A DNA stretch of 64,000 nt from Candidatus Geothrix skivensis (GTDB lineage Bacteria > Acidobacteriota > Holophagae > Holophagales > Holophagaceae), in NCBI GenBank assembly GCA_016721195.1, contig JADKIO010000006.1, positions 310,001-374,000 on the forward strand, read 5' to 3'. This document shows, piece after piece, positions 24,916-35,792 of this stretch (position 1 is the first letter of the stretch; every line of letters begins with the position of its first letter). Below the pieces are notes generated by a model, which ran no database searches, had not been told where the DNA came from, and saw only the letters and a list, made by a program, of their open reading frames with translations. Both the position numbers and the translations under genes were made by a program.

Positions 24916-25887
24916 ATGGTTCCCCAGTCGAGCTGGCAGCATGTGGCCTGGCATGAACGCCGCTCCTACTGGGAGCTGGCGGAGGCCGAGCGCCGCGAAC
25001 TTCGGGTGGCCCTGGAACGGGAGGCGGCGAGCCTGGCGCGGCACGCGGACCGGGCCCTGGAGGAGTACGCCAGCTTCCCCGGGACGCTGGAGGGCCAGCT
25101 GGTCAACGGCGACCTGCTGGCCACCCTGCTGCCCAGCCTCCGGCTCAATCCCACCCAGGGCTACGAGGCCCTGGAGGATCCGGCGGGCCGGGCGGCGGTG
25201 CACCTGAACGCCCTGGGCAAGCGGCTGCGGGACCGGGCCCTGGCCCTGGCCCGCCGGGAGCCCGTGATCATCTTCATGGGCGGCCAGGCCACGGGGAAGA
25301 CCACCGGGGCCCTGGCCCTGGGCCCGGCCTTCGGCGCGGTCTTCGACGCCCCCCACACCGATCCCGAGGGCGTGGCCTTCCTCCTGGGCCGCATCCGCCA
25401 CGCGGGCTGCGGAGAGGTGCACCTGGCCTACACGGACCGCGAACCCGAAGGCTCCCTGAAGGCCATGCTGGCCCGCTCCGAGCGCGAGGGCCGCTACGTG
25501 CCTCTGGATCGCATGGCCCGGGCCCATGCCTGGGCCCCCTTCACCTTCCTGGGCCTGGCCCCCCGGGTGGGCCGGAACCTCCAGCTCTACCACGTGCGGG
25601 TGGACGAGGAGGGCTCGGGCCGCATGACCGAGGGCCAGGAGGCCCTGGCCAGCGTGCGGGCCAGGCAAAAATCAGCAGAATCTGTGGTTGCCTACCTGCT
25701 CCAGACCGCGTACCTTTCTCTCCTGAGGAACCCCGCCCATGATCCCCAAGCCTGGTACCCGCGAGATGTGCTCGCAGGACTCAACCGATCGCTCGATGCC
25801 TGGCGTCGAAGCGAAGCCGACCATCTCCTTCGCCGATTTTTCGAAGCTGTGGCGGAGCGAGGTCCCGAAGGTCGTCCAGGCCCATGA
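24916..25887 (+). CDS. Zeta-toxin-like P-loop ATPase, C-terminus uncertain
   Basis: 323 aa as the open frame reads. The P-loop VIIFMGGQATGKTT near residue 120 resembles zeta toxins and related small kinases. The region before it is helical and charged. A toxin role is inferred only from the P-loop type; no epsilon-type antitoxin precedes it. From about codon 250 the third-position GC drops. Over the overlap with the 63-aa frame at 25739 it is 50% by hand count, against 84% in that other frame. The true end may therefore lie near 25660, or the frame may be shifted. Confidence 0.65.
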   Translation: MVPQSSWQHVAWHERRSYWELAEAERRELRVALEREAASLARHADRALEEYASFPGTLEGQLVNGDLLATLLPSLRLNPTQGYEALEDPAGRAAVHLNALGKRLRDRALALARREPVIIFMGGQATGKTTGALALGPAFGAVFDAPHTDPEGVAFLLGRIRHAGCGEVHLAYTDREPEGSLKAMLARSEREGRYVPLDRMARAHAWAPFTFLGLAPRVGRNLQLYHVRVDEEGSGRMTEGQEALASVRARQKSAESVVAYLLQTAYLSLLRNPAHDPQAWYPRDVLAGLNRSLDAWRRSEADHLLRRFFEAVAERGPEGRPGP

Positions 25888-25930
25888 GGAGCACCGGCTC
25901 GAGGTTCGGCGGAACCTGGGCCTCGCGTAG
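25739..25930 (+). CDS. Small protein, 63 aa, overlapping the zeta-like frame
   Basis: I do not recognise this protein. It has a charged helical C-terminal half (FADFSKLWRSEVPKVVQAHE). GC3 counted by hand is 53 of 63 codons (84%), like the rest of the genome, while the overlapping zeta frame shows 24 of 48. GAGGAA lies nine bases before the ATG. A weak promoter-like pair TTGCCT-17-TACCTT is at 25688-25716. It could be a small partner of the zeta-like protein or an independent gene. Confidence 0.55.
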   Translation: MIPKPGTREMCSQDSTDRSMPGVEAKPTISFADFSKLWRSEVPKVVQAHEEHRLEVRRNLGLA

Positions 25931-25934
25931 GCGG

Positions 25935-26022
25935 CTGAATTCGCTACGCGAATTCAGTGAGGAAAAGAACTTCTTCGAATTCGCGGAGCGAATTCCTCAC
26001 TGAATCTGAGCACCAGATTCAG
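25935..26022. repeat. Cluster of three nested hairpins
   Basis: Three hairpins lie in 88 bp. CTGAATTCGC-TAC-GCGAATTCAG is at 25935-25957, GAATTCGC-GGA-GCGAATTC at 25977-25995, and CTGAATCTG-AGCAC-CAGATTCAG at 26000-26022. In addition ATTCAGTGAGG (25952-25962) pairs with CCTCACTGAAT (25995-26005). The cluster lies between convergent genes and overlaps the last codons of the CoA-binding protein. It may act as a bidirectional terminator or be a small palindromic repeat element. Confidence 0.8.
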
Positions 26023-26429
26023 CCTTCGCGATAGCCCATCACCACCAGCAGGCAGGGCCCCCCCGCGATCACGGCCATGCCAAGGGCTTCCGCCGAGCGG
26101 ATGGCCTCGTCGCTTTCCGCACCGGGCTGCATCCAGATGTGCGTCACACCCGCGGCGGCGGCCTCCCGGACCACCTGCTCCGTGATGGCCGGTGGCGTGA
26201 TCACGGAGATGGCCCGCACCTTCACCGGCAGCGAGGCCAAGGTCGCATAGGCCTTCAGGCCCTCCACCTCGTCGGCCCGCGCATTGATGGGGAAGACCTC
26301 GCGCCCATGCTGCTGGTAGCAGCGCAGCACCTTGTTGCCGTACTTCGAGCGGTCGATGCTGGCACCCACCACGGCGAAGGGCCCTGCTTCGAGAAACGCG
26401 GCAATGGTCTGCTGGATGGTGTGCGCCAT
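26019..26429 (-). CDS. CoA-binding domain protein (YccU type)
   Basis: 136 aa, a single Rossmann-like CoA_binding_2 domain with FAVVGASIDRSKYGNKV, FPINARADEVEG, VITPPAITEQVVREA and IWMQPGAESDEA. Such proteins resemble the CoA-binding part of succinyl-CoA synthetase and bind CoA; the cellular role is unknown. The ATG at 26429 has GGGAG five bases upstream. The PAS kinase gene is upstream on the same strand, 45 bp away. Confidence 0.88.
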   Translation of the reverse strand: MAHTIQQTIAAFLEAGPFAVVGASIDRSKYGNKVLRCYQQHGREVFPINARADEVEGLKAYATLASLPVKVRAISVITPPAITEQVVREAAAAGVTHIWMQPGAESDEAIRSAEALGMAVIAGGPCLLVVMGYREG

Positions 26430-26474
26430 GATTACTCCCGGTGATGGGATGCATGTTGCGTTGCCGCCGTGACG

Positions 26475-29400
26475 TCAGGCCCCGGACGGCGGGAAGTGCA
26501 TGCGGAGGACCAACCCACCGTGTTCTCCATTGAAGATGTGAAGTCCGGCGTGGTGGGCCTGGAGGATCCCCGTGACCGAAGCCAAGCCGAGCCCCCGGCC
26601 CATCTCGCGGGTCGTGAAGAAGGGATCGCAGATCCGATCCAGGAGCGCGGGAGCAACACCAGGCCCATCGTCCGAGCACTCGAGGCACACCGTGGCGGGA
26701 ACCTCGGGCCGCGGCAGGGGCCAGGTGCCCGGTGAGGCAGAACCAGGCCGGTCCGCACCGAAGTCGGTGTAGAGCTTCAGTCGAATCCTGCCGGTGCTGG
26801 ACCCGGCGGCCTCGCGAGCATTGGTCACGAGGGCCTGGAGGACCTCCTCGAGCCGGATCCGGTCCCCGGCGATGGTTGGCACCGGCCCACAGGCGCATTC
26901 CAGTTGGAAGCCGGGCGGAAGATCCATCTGGAGGATCGCCACGAAGGCGGAGAGCCAACGCTCCAGGTCCAGCCGCTCCTGCCGCACCAGGGCCCGGCCG
27001 GAGAAGTCCAGCATCTTCCAGGACAGCCCGATGGCCTTGCGCAGCGAGACCTCGGCCCGGCCCAGCACCTCGAGGAGGTCGGGATTCTCGCCCGCCCGGA
27101 AGGCGGCGACTTCGAGGCTGCCCAGCACCCCCTGGAAGATGTTGTTGAAGTCATGGGCGATGCTGCCGGCCATGAGCACCAGGCTTTCGGCCTTCTGGGC
27201 GCGCAGGTCGCTGCTCCGCACCTCCGCCTCGGCATCCTTCAGGTCCTGGATGTCGATACCCGCGCCAATGTAACCGAGGAAGGTTCCATCGGGGGCGAAG
27301 CGGGGCGTCCCCCGGTCTGAAATCCAGCGGTAGAACCCGCTGCGATGGCGCATCCGGAACTCAGTGGCGAAGGGCAGCCGGGTCTCGAAGGCTACGCCCA
27401 AGGCCTCCCTGCATCGCGTCAGGTCCTCTGGATGGATGGATTCCATCCATGACCGGTCCAAGTCCGGGCCCGGCGCCAGGCCAGTCCACTCGGCCCAGGC
27501 CTGGTTGATGTGCGTGGTGCGCTGTTCCGCATCGGTCACCCAGATGAAGACCGGGGCTGACTCAGACAGGCCTCTGAAGCGGGCTTCGCTCTCCTCCAGC
27601 AGGAGACGGGCTTCATGCGCATCCGTGATGTCCGTGGAGATCCCCTCCCACAGCACCGAACCATCCGGCTGGGGCCGGGGCATCGAGCGCACCCGGAACC
27701 AGCGCCAGCCGCCGTCGGTGTGGCGCTGGCGGAGGTCCATGGCGAAGGGGGTGATGTCCCTGGCGCTGATGGCCTCCGCCTCGAAGTAGGCGGGCAGCAT
27801 GGCCGGGTCCATCTGTCCCAGCAGCACCATGGCATCCCCCAGTACCGCCTCGGGGCTGACCCCGCACAGCCGCTCCACACCGGCGCTGAGGTAGATGAAG
27901 CGGGGGGCCTCTCCTGGCCTGGACAGGTACTGGTACAGGAAGCTGTCCGGCAGCTGATCACCTAGGATGCGGAGGCGCGCCTCACTATTCCGGAGGGCTT
28001 CCTCCGTGGCCTTCCTCCGGGTGATGTCCTGGTTGATGCCGGAGGCTTCCTGCAGCTGGCCGTCCGCAGAAAACTGGAACTGCACCCGCACGGCCATCCA
28101 GCGGGTCTCGCCACCAACGAGGATCCGGTGCTCCCACTCACAGGGTCCGATCCCGTCCCTGGCCGCATCCCAGGCGGCCTGGGCGCAGGCCCGGTCCTCG
28201 GGGTGCATCATGTCCAGCCCGGTCTGCATGGTGACGGGCTGATCGGGGCCAAAGCCATAGAGGCGGCGCAGCCCCTCCGAAACGGACCAGGCTTCTCCTC
28301 CGCCGTCAAAGACCACACGCCAGCTCCCGAAGTCGCCGATCTCCTGGGCGGAGGCCAGGTCCGACTCGCTGCGCCGGAGGGCGGCCTCGGCCTGCTTGCG
28401 CAGCGTGATGTCCGCGTGGGTGCCGATCATCCGCGTGGGCCGTCCCTGCTCATCCCGCGTCACCGCCATGCCCCGGGCCAGCACGCAGATGAAGCCTCCA
28501 TCCTTTCGGCGGAGCCGGTACTCGGCCTGGTAGGCCGCAATCCGCCCCTGCATGTACGCGTCTGCCATGGCCAGGACCGCATCGCGGTCCTCGGGGTGGA
28601 TCCGCTCCACCCAGTCGGCATAGGTAAGCTGCAGGTCCTCGTCAGCACCGAAGCCGAGCATGACCTTGTAGCCACGGCTCACGAACATGCATTCGGAGCC
28701 GGCGCTCCAGTCCCACACGCCATCGCCGGCGCCATCCAGGGCGAACTGCCACCGGGCCTCGCTGGTGACCAGCTGCTGCTGGGCCAGACGATGGGCGGAG
28801 ACATCCCGATAGACGATCAGCACCCCATAGCCTGCGACCGGGATGGGCTCGGAGGTCACGAGAAGCCAGGTCACCTGGCCATCGGGCCGGCGCACTCCCA
28901 TCTCCACATCCTGGACGCGCCGCTGTTCCCGCATGGCCCGCACGCTGGCGTACTCCTGCGGAGGCATTGCACTGCCGTCGGAGCGGAGGATGTCCCAGTA
29001 GGGACCCTGGAACTCCCGGCGGACCAGGTCATCGGCGGGGATGCCCAGCAGCGCTTCACTGGTGCGGTTGCTGGCCACGATGCGGCCCCGGTCATCCGTG
29101 ACGGTCACGCCCAAAGGCAGCAGGTCGAACAGGGCGTGGAAGCGGGCCTCGCTGTCGTGGATCTCCTGCTGACGTCGGCGGGCTTCCGTGATGTCCTCCA
29201 CCATGGACAGGTGCCTCGCGGGGGCGCCCGCGGTCACCGGTAGCTTCACCATGCTCAGGCGGGCCCACACTTCATGGCCATCCCGATGGAGGTAGCGCTT
29301 CTCCTTGTGAATGACCGGCACCGAGCCCGAAGCCAGTTCCCGCACCGAGGCCAGGTCCGCCGCCAGATGCTCGGGATGGGTGATGCTCTGGAAATCCTTG

Positions 29401-30626
29401 GCAAGTAGTTCTGCGGCAGAGTAGCCCAGCATGTCGGCAAGGTGGGCATTCACCGAGAGGAAGCGGCCCGAGCCGGAATCCACGATGGCCATGCCAGAGG
29501 GGGCCTTCTCGAACAGGGCCCGGAACTGGGCGTCGGAAGCAAGCAGCTCCTCGCCCCGGAGCCGCGCCAGTAGCTGGGCCCGGCCTTCGGCGCCCGTCTG
29601 GATGATCAGGAGGGTGAAGACCAGCAGGCCAATGACCGCACCCGCGAACAGGAGCTGCCAATGGCGCGGGTGGCCCACGTAGCGGAAGAATTCGGGGCCT
29701 GGCTCGATCCGGGCGACCCAGGTTCGCCCGGGAATGTTGAGCGTCCAGGCGCTCGCCGCACTGGACACAGGGTGCACGGGGTCCGAGTCGTAGAGCTGCT
29801 TCCCGGTACCGTGCCGGGGGTCGTCGTGGAGACGGAGCTCGACCTGCCGTTGAAACTGGGGCAAGGTGGCGTGGATGAAGTCGCTGAGGCGCAGGGGTAT
29901 GGTGACCCATCCCCGAAGCGCCCCCCGCCGGTCCGCCACCGTGGCCGTAGGCTGCCCTTCGCGGTAGACCGGACCGTAAAGGACGACGCCGGGCTGGGCC
30001 TGTCCCATGGCCTCCTGGTAGAGGACCAGTGGGCCACTGGTCACCACCTGTCCCGTATCCCGGGCCTGCAGCATGGCTTGTCGGCGGGTGGCATCCTCCA
30101 GCATGTCCTTGCCGAAGGCGTGCTGGTTCTCTGCGTTCGTCGGCTCCAGGTACAGGATGGCGCTGGCCCCTTCCGCCAGGGGGCCTTCAGAGCCGCCGGG
30201 CACCACGGCGTAGTCTGGAAAGCCCTCCTGACGGATCCGTCGGACGTGGGCGGGCAGGTCAGTGCGGGGAATCCACTCGACAAAACTGAAACCCTGCACA
30301 CCGGGGAAGGCCGTGGGCAGGTCCAGCCGTTCCACATAGGCATGCCACTCGGATCGGGTCGGCAGCGAGCCGCGCCCAAGGTAGCCTGAGGCCCCCCGCA
30401 GCGCCTGCTCCAGATTCCCCATCCTCCGCTCCACCTGCTGGGCCAGAGCGAAAGCCTGGGTCTGCTTGAGGGCCTGCAGGCGGGAGTGTTCCACGCGGCG
30501 GACCACCAACCACACGCCGGTGGTCATGAGCAGGGTCAGACAAAGCCCCACCCAGGGCCACGGCGACCTGAGGGGCCGCACCGGGGCGGCCGGAGAAGGG
30601 GGGGCATGGGAGGCCACAGAACACAC
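26475..30626 (-). CDS. CHASE-domain hybrid-less sensor histidine kinase with six PAS domains
   Basis: 1383 aa. The order is a first membrane helix (about 23-43), a periplasmic CHASE domain (VQGFSFVEWIPRTDLPAHV), a second helix (about 330-350), and six PAS domains marked by repeated SEARF/SDAQF starts. A HisKA domain with phospho-His in IAHDFNNIFQGVLG and a HATPase domain (LVTNAREAA, DDGPGVAP, GRGLGLASV) follow. There is no receiver domain and no adjacent regulator, so its partner is unknown. CHASE domains sense small extracellular ligands. The start is GTG at 30626 with no clear ribosome site. An AT-rich 88-bp spacer separates it from carB upstream. Confidence 0.9.
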   Translation of the reverse strand: MCSVASHAPPSPAAPVRPLRSPWPWVGLCLTLLMTTGVWLVVRRVEHSRLQALKQTQAFALAQQVERRMGNLEQALRGASGYLGRGSLPTRSEWHAYVERLDLPTAFPGVQGFSFVEWIPRTDLPAHVRRIRQEGFPDYAVVPGGSEGPLAEGASAILYLEPTNAENQHAFGKDMLEDATRRQAMLQARDTGQVVTSGPLVLYQEAMGQAQPGVVLYGPVYREGQPTATVADRRGALRGWVTIPLRLSDFIHATLPQFQRQVELRLHDDPRHGTGKQLYDSDPVHPVSSAASAWTLNIPGRTWVARIEPGPEFFRYVGHPRHWQLLFAGAVIGLLVFTLLIIQTGAEGRAQLLARLRGEELLASDAQFRALFEKAPSGMAIVDSGSGRFLSVNAHLADMLGYSAAELLAKDFQSITHPEHLAADLASVRELASGSVPVIHKEKRYLHRDGHEVWARLSMVKLPVTAGAPARHLSMVEDITEARRRQQEIHDSEARFHALFDLLPLGVTVTDDRGRIVASNRTSEALLGIPADDLVRREFQGPYWDILRSDGSAMPPQEYASVRAMREQRRVQDVEMGVRRPDGQVTWLLVTSEPIPVAGYGVLIVYRDVSAHRLAQQQLVTSEARWQFALDGAGDGVWDWSAGSECMFVSRGYKVMLGFGADEDLQLTYADWVERIHPEDRDAVLAMADAYMQGRIAAYQAEYRLRRKDGGFICVLARGMAVTRDEQGRPTRMIGTHADITLRKQAEAALRRSESDLASAQEIGDFGSWRVVFDGGGEAWSVSEGLRRLYGFGPDQPVTMQTGLDMMHPEDRACAQAAWDAARDGIGPCEWEHRILVGGETRWMAVRVQFQFSADGQLQEASGINQDITRRKATEEALRNSEARLRILGDQLPDSFLYQYLSRPGEAPRFIYLSAGVERLCGVSPEAVLGDAMVLLGQMDPAMLPAYFEAEAISARDITPFAMDLRQRHTDGGWRWFRVRSMPRPQPDGSVLWEGISTDITDAHEARLLLEESEARFRGLSESAPVFIWVTDAEQRTTHINQAWAEWTGLAPGPDLDRSWMESIHPEDLTRCREALGVAFETRLPFATEFRMRHRSGFYRWISDRGTPRFAPDGTFLGYIGAGIDIQDLKDAEAEVRSSDLRAQKAESLVLMAGSIAHDFNNIFQGVLGSLEVAAFRAGENPDLLEVLGRAEVSLRKAIGLSWKMLDFSGRALVRQERLDLERWLSAFVAILQMDLPPGFQLECACGPVPTIAGDRIRLEEVLQALVTNAREAAGSSTGRIRLKLYTDFGADRPGSASPGTWPLPRPEVPATVCLECSDDGPGVAPALLDRICDPFFTTREMGRGLGLASVTGILQAHHAGLHIFNGEHGGLVLRMHFPPSGA

Positions 30627-30714
30627 GGCAGGGGGTCAGGCGGACCCCATGTCAGGAAGCTTACGACCAAGAGGTTAAAAAAATAGTAGATATCTATATT
30701 CTCTTTAAGAAATC

Positions 30715-33988
<3,274 letters not shown>

Positions 33989-33996
<8 letters not shown>

Positions 33997-35071
33997 GGTG
34001 GAACTCCTGGAGCAGCGCCACGAAGCGGTTGAAGGCCGGATGCGCATCGTGGGGTCCCGGCGAGGCCTCGGGGTGATGCTGGAGGCTGAAGATCGGCAGC
34101 TTGGTGTGGCGCAGGCCTTCGACGGTGCCGTCGCTCAGGTGGCGGTGGGTGACTTCCACATCCTTGGGCAGGCTGGCCTCGTCCACGGCGAAGCCGTGGT
34201 TCTGGGCGGTGATCTCGATGCGGCCGGTCATCAGGTCATGCACGGGCTGGTTGGCGCCGCGGTGGCCGAACTTGAGCTTGAAGGTGCGGCCGCCGAAGGC
34301 CTGGCCCAGCAGCTGGTGGCCCAGGCAGATGCCGAAGATGGGCAGCTGGCCGATGCAGGCTTCGATCTCCCGCTGCATCTCCGGCAGCGCCGCCGGATCG
34401 CCGGGGCCGTTGCTGAGGAACAGGCCATGGAAGCGCTTGTGCGTCAGCTCGGAGGCAGGCGCATTCCAGGGGAAGACTTCGATGTGCAGCCCCGCCCCGA
34501 CCAGCTGTTTCAGGATGCTCAGCTTGATGCCACCGTCCAGCACGGCCACGCGGAAGGCACCGCCGGGGTTCAGCTCGTAGCGGTCCCGGCAGCTCACCTC
34601 GGCGCAGAGGGCCTGACCCGCCATATCCGGCAGGGCCCTGGCCTTGGCTGCCCCTGCATCCAGACTGCCGTCCAGCTCGGTCCAGATGAGGGAGGGTTGG
34701 GAGCCCTGGTCCCGCAGGTGCTGGGTGAGGGCCCGGGTGTCCAGGTCGGTCATCACCGGGATGTGATGGCGCCTCAGCCAGGACGGCAGGTCGCCCTCGC
34801 TGCGGTGGTGATCGGGCGTGAAGGTGAGGCGGCGGCAGAGGAGGCCGGTGGCCCAGGGGCGCGTCCCCTCGCTGAGATCCGCATGGATGCCGTAGATGCC
34901 CTGCTCGGGGAAGGTCATGCAGACCATCTGCCCGGCGAAGCTGGGATCCGTCAGGATCTCCTGGTAGCCCGCCATGGCCGTGGTGAAGACCGCCTCGCCG
35001 CCCCCGCCGAAACCCAACGGCGCCCGCCCCCGGAAGATCGTCCCGTCCTTCAGGATCAGGTGTGCGCGCAT
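33989..35071 (-). CDS. carA: Carbamoyl phosphate synthase, small subunit
   Basis: 360 aa glutamine amidotransferase subunit. The nucleophile Cys is in GICLGHQLLGQAFGG and the catalytic His/Glu in SLQHHPEASPGPHD. It supplies ammonia to CarB through the internal tunnel. The ATG at 35071 has AAGGAG five bases upstream. It is the first gene of a carAB operon with a 150-base leader that holds two stable hairpins. Confidence 0.97.
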
Positions 35072-35089
35072 GGGGCTCCTTCGGGTTCA

Positions 35090-35135
35090 GTCCGGGGGAG
35101 GTTGCTTTGCCTGGCGGCAAGGCAGTCCCCCGGAC
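35090..35135 (-). promoter_or_regulatory. carA leader hairpin next to the ribosome site
   Basis: Outer stem GTCCGGGGGA (35090-35099) pairs with TCCCCCGGAC (35126-35135), ten perfect pairs. Inside, TTGCC (35107-35111) pairs with GGCAA (35116-35120). On the carA transcript this structure ends about ten bases before the ribosome site, so it could affect translation or act with the terminator-like hairpin upstream of it. Confidence 0.6.
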
Positions 35136-35152
35136 CATGCAGAAACCTTTGC

Positions 35153-35184
35153 AAAAACCCCGCGGTGGCCGGGCCGCCGCGGGG
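35153..35184 (-). terminator. Terminator-like hairpin in the carA leader (possible attenuator)
   Basis: Stem CCCCGCGG (35158-35165) and CCGCGGGG (35177-35184) with an inner GGC/GCC pair. On the minus strand it is followed directly by TTTTTGC. No gene ends upstream of it on this strand, so an intrinsic terminator here fits attenuation of carAB. No leader peptide or PyrR site was identified. Confidence 0.6.
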
Positions 35185-35219
35185 TCGTGAGAATGACTCG
35201 GCCCTTCAGGACCAAAGTG

Positions 35220-35249
35220 AGTGTAGCGACCCGGAAAAGTGAGTATCAG
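35220..35249 (-). promoter_or_regulatory. Weak candidate promoter for carAB
   Basis: On the minus strand, CTGATA (35244-35249) and TACACT (35220-35225) are spaced by 18 bases and lie just upstream of the leader hairpins. The direct repeat AAAGTGAGT (35215-35223 and 35237-35245) overlaps both elements. The match to consensus is modest. Confidence 0.3.
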
Positions 35250-35329
35250 CCTTTTTCTTCAAGGGAAAATCGGCCATACTGCTCCTTTGTTTCCGATGTA
35301 CGAACCGCTGTTTCGGACACACTTAGCCC

Positions 35330-35782
35330 ATGTGGAGCGGTGACGACATCTACTTCATGAAGCTCGCCCTTGAGGAGGCGGAGGAGGCGGACCGTCTGGA
35401 CGAAGTGCCCGTGGGGGCCGTGCTGGTGTCGGAAGGCATCCTCCTGGGGCGGGGACACAACCAGCCGGTGAAGCAGAACGACCCCTCGGCCCACGCGGAG
35501 ATCATGGCCCTGCGCAGCGCCGGGGCCTGGGCCAAGAACTACCGGTTCACCGGCGCCACCCTCTACGTGACGCTGGAGCCCTGCCTCATGTGCTTCGGCG
35601 CCCTCATCCACGCCCGGGTGGGCCGGGTGGTGTTCGGCGCCACAGATCCCAAGGTGGGTGTCAGCCGGTGGCTGGAGACGCTGGACGGTGCGTCCTTGAA
35701 CCACCGCTTCGAGTTGCAGGGGGGCCTGCTGGAACCGGAGTGCAGGGCCCAAATCCAAGGTTTCTTCAAGAGGCGCCGATGA
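35330..35782 (+). CDS. tadA: tRNA-specific adenosine deaminase
   Basis: 150 aa cytidine-deaminase fold. The zinc ligands are His55 in HAEIMA and Cys85/Cys88 in EPCLMC; the catalytic Glu is Glu57. It converts A34 to inosine in tRNA-Arg(ACG). Its start has no clear ribosome site and lies divergent from carA with 258 bp between. The GGDEF-hemerythrin gene follows after ten bases, so the two are probably co-transcribed. Confidence 0.93.
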   Translation: MWSGDDIYFMKLALEEAEEADRLDEVPVGAVLVSEGILLGRGHNQPVKQNDPSAHAEIMALRSAGAWAKNYRFTGATLYVTLEPCLMCFGALIHARVGRVVFGATDPKVGVSRWLETLDGASLNHRFELQGGLLEPECRAQIQGFFKRRR

Positions 35783-35792
35783 GCGAGGTGCC

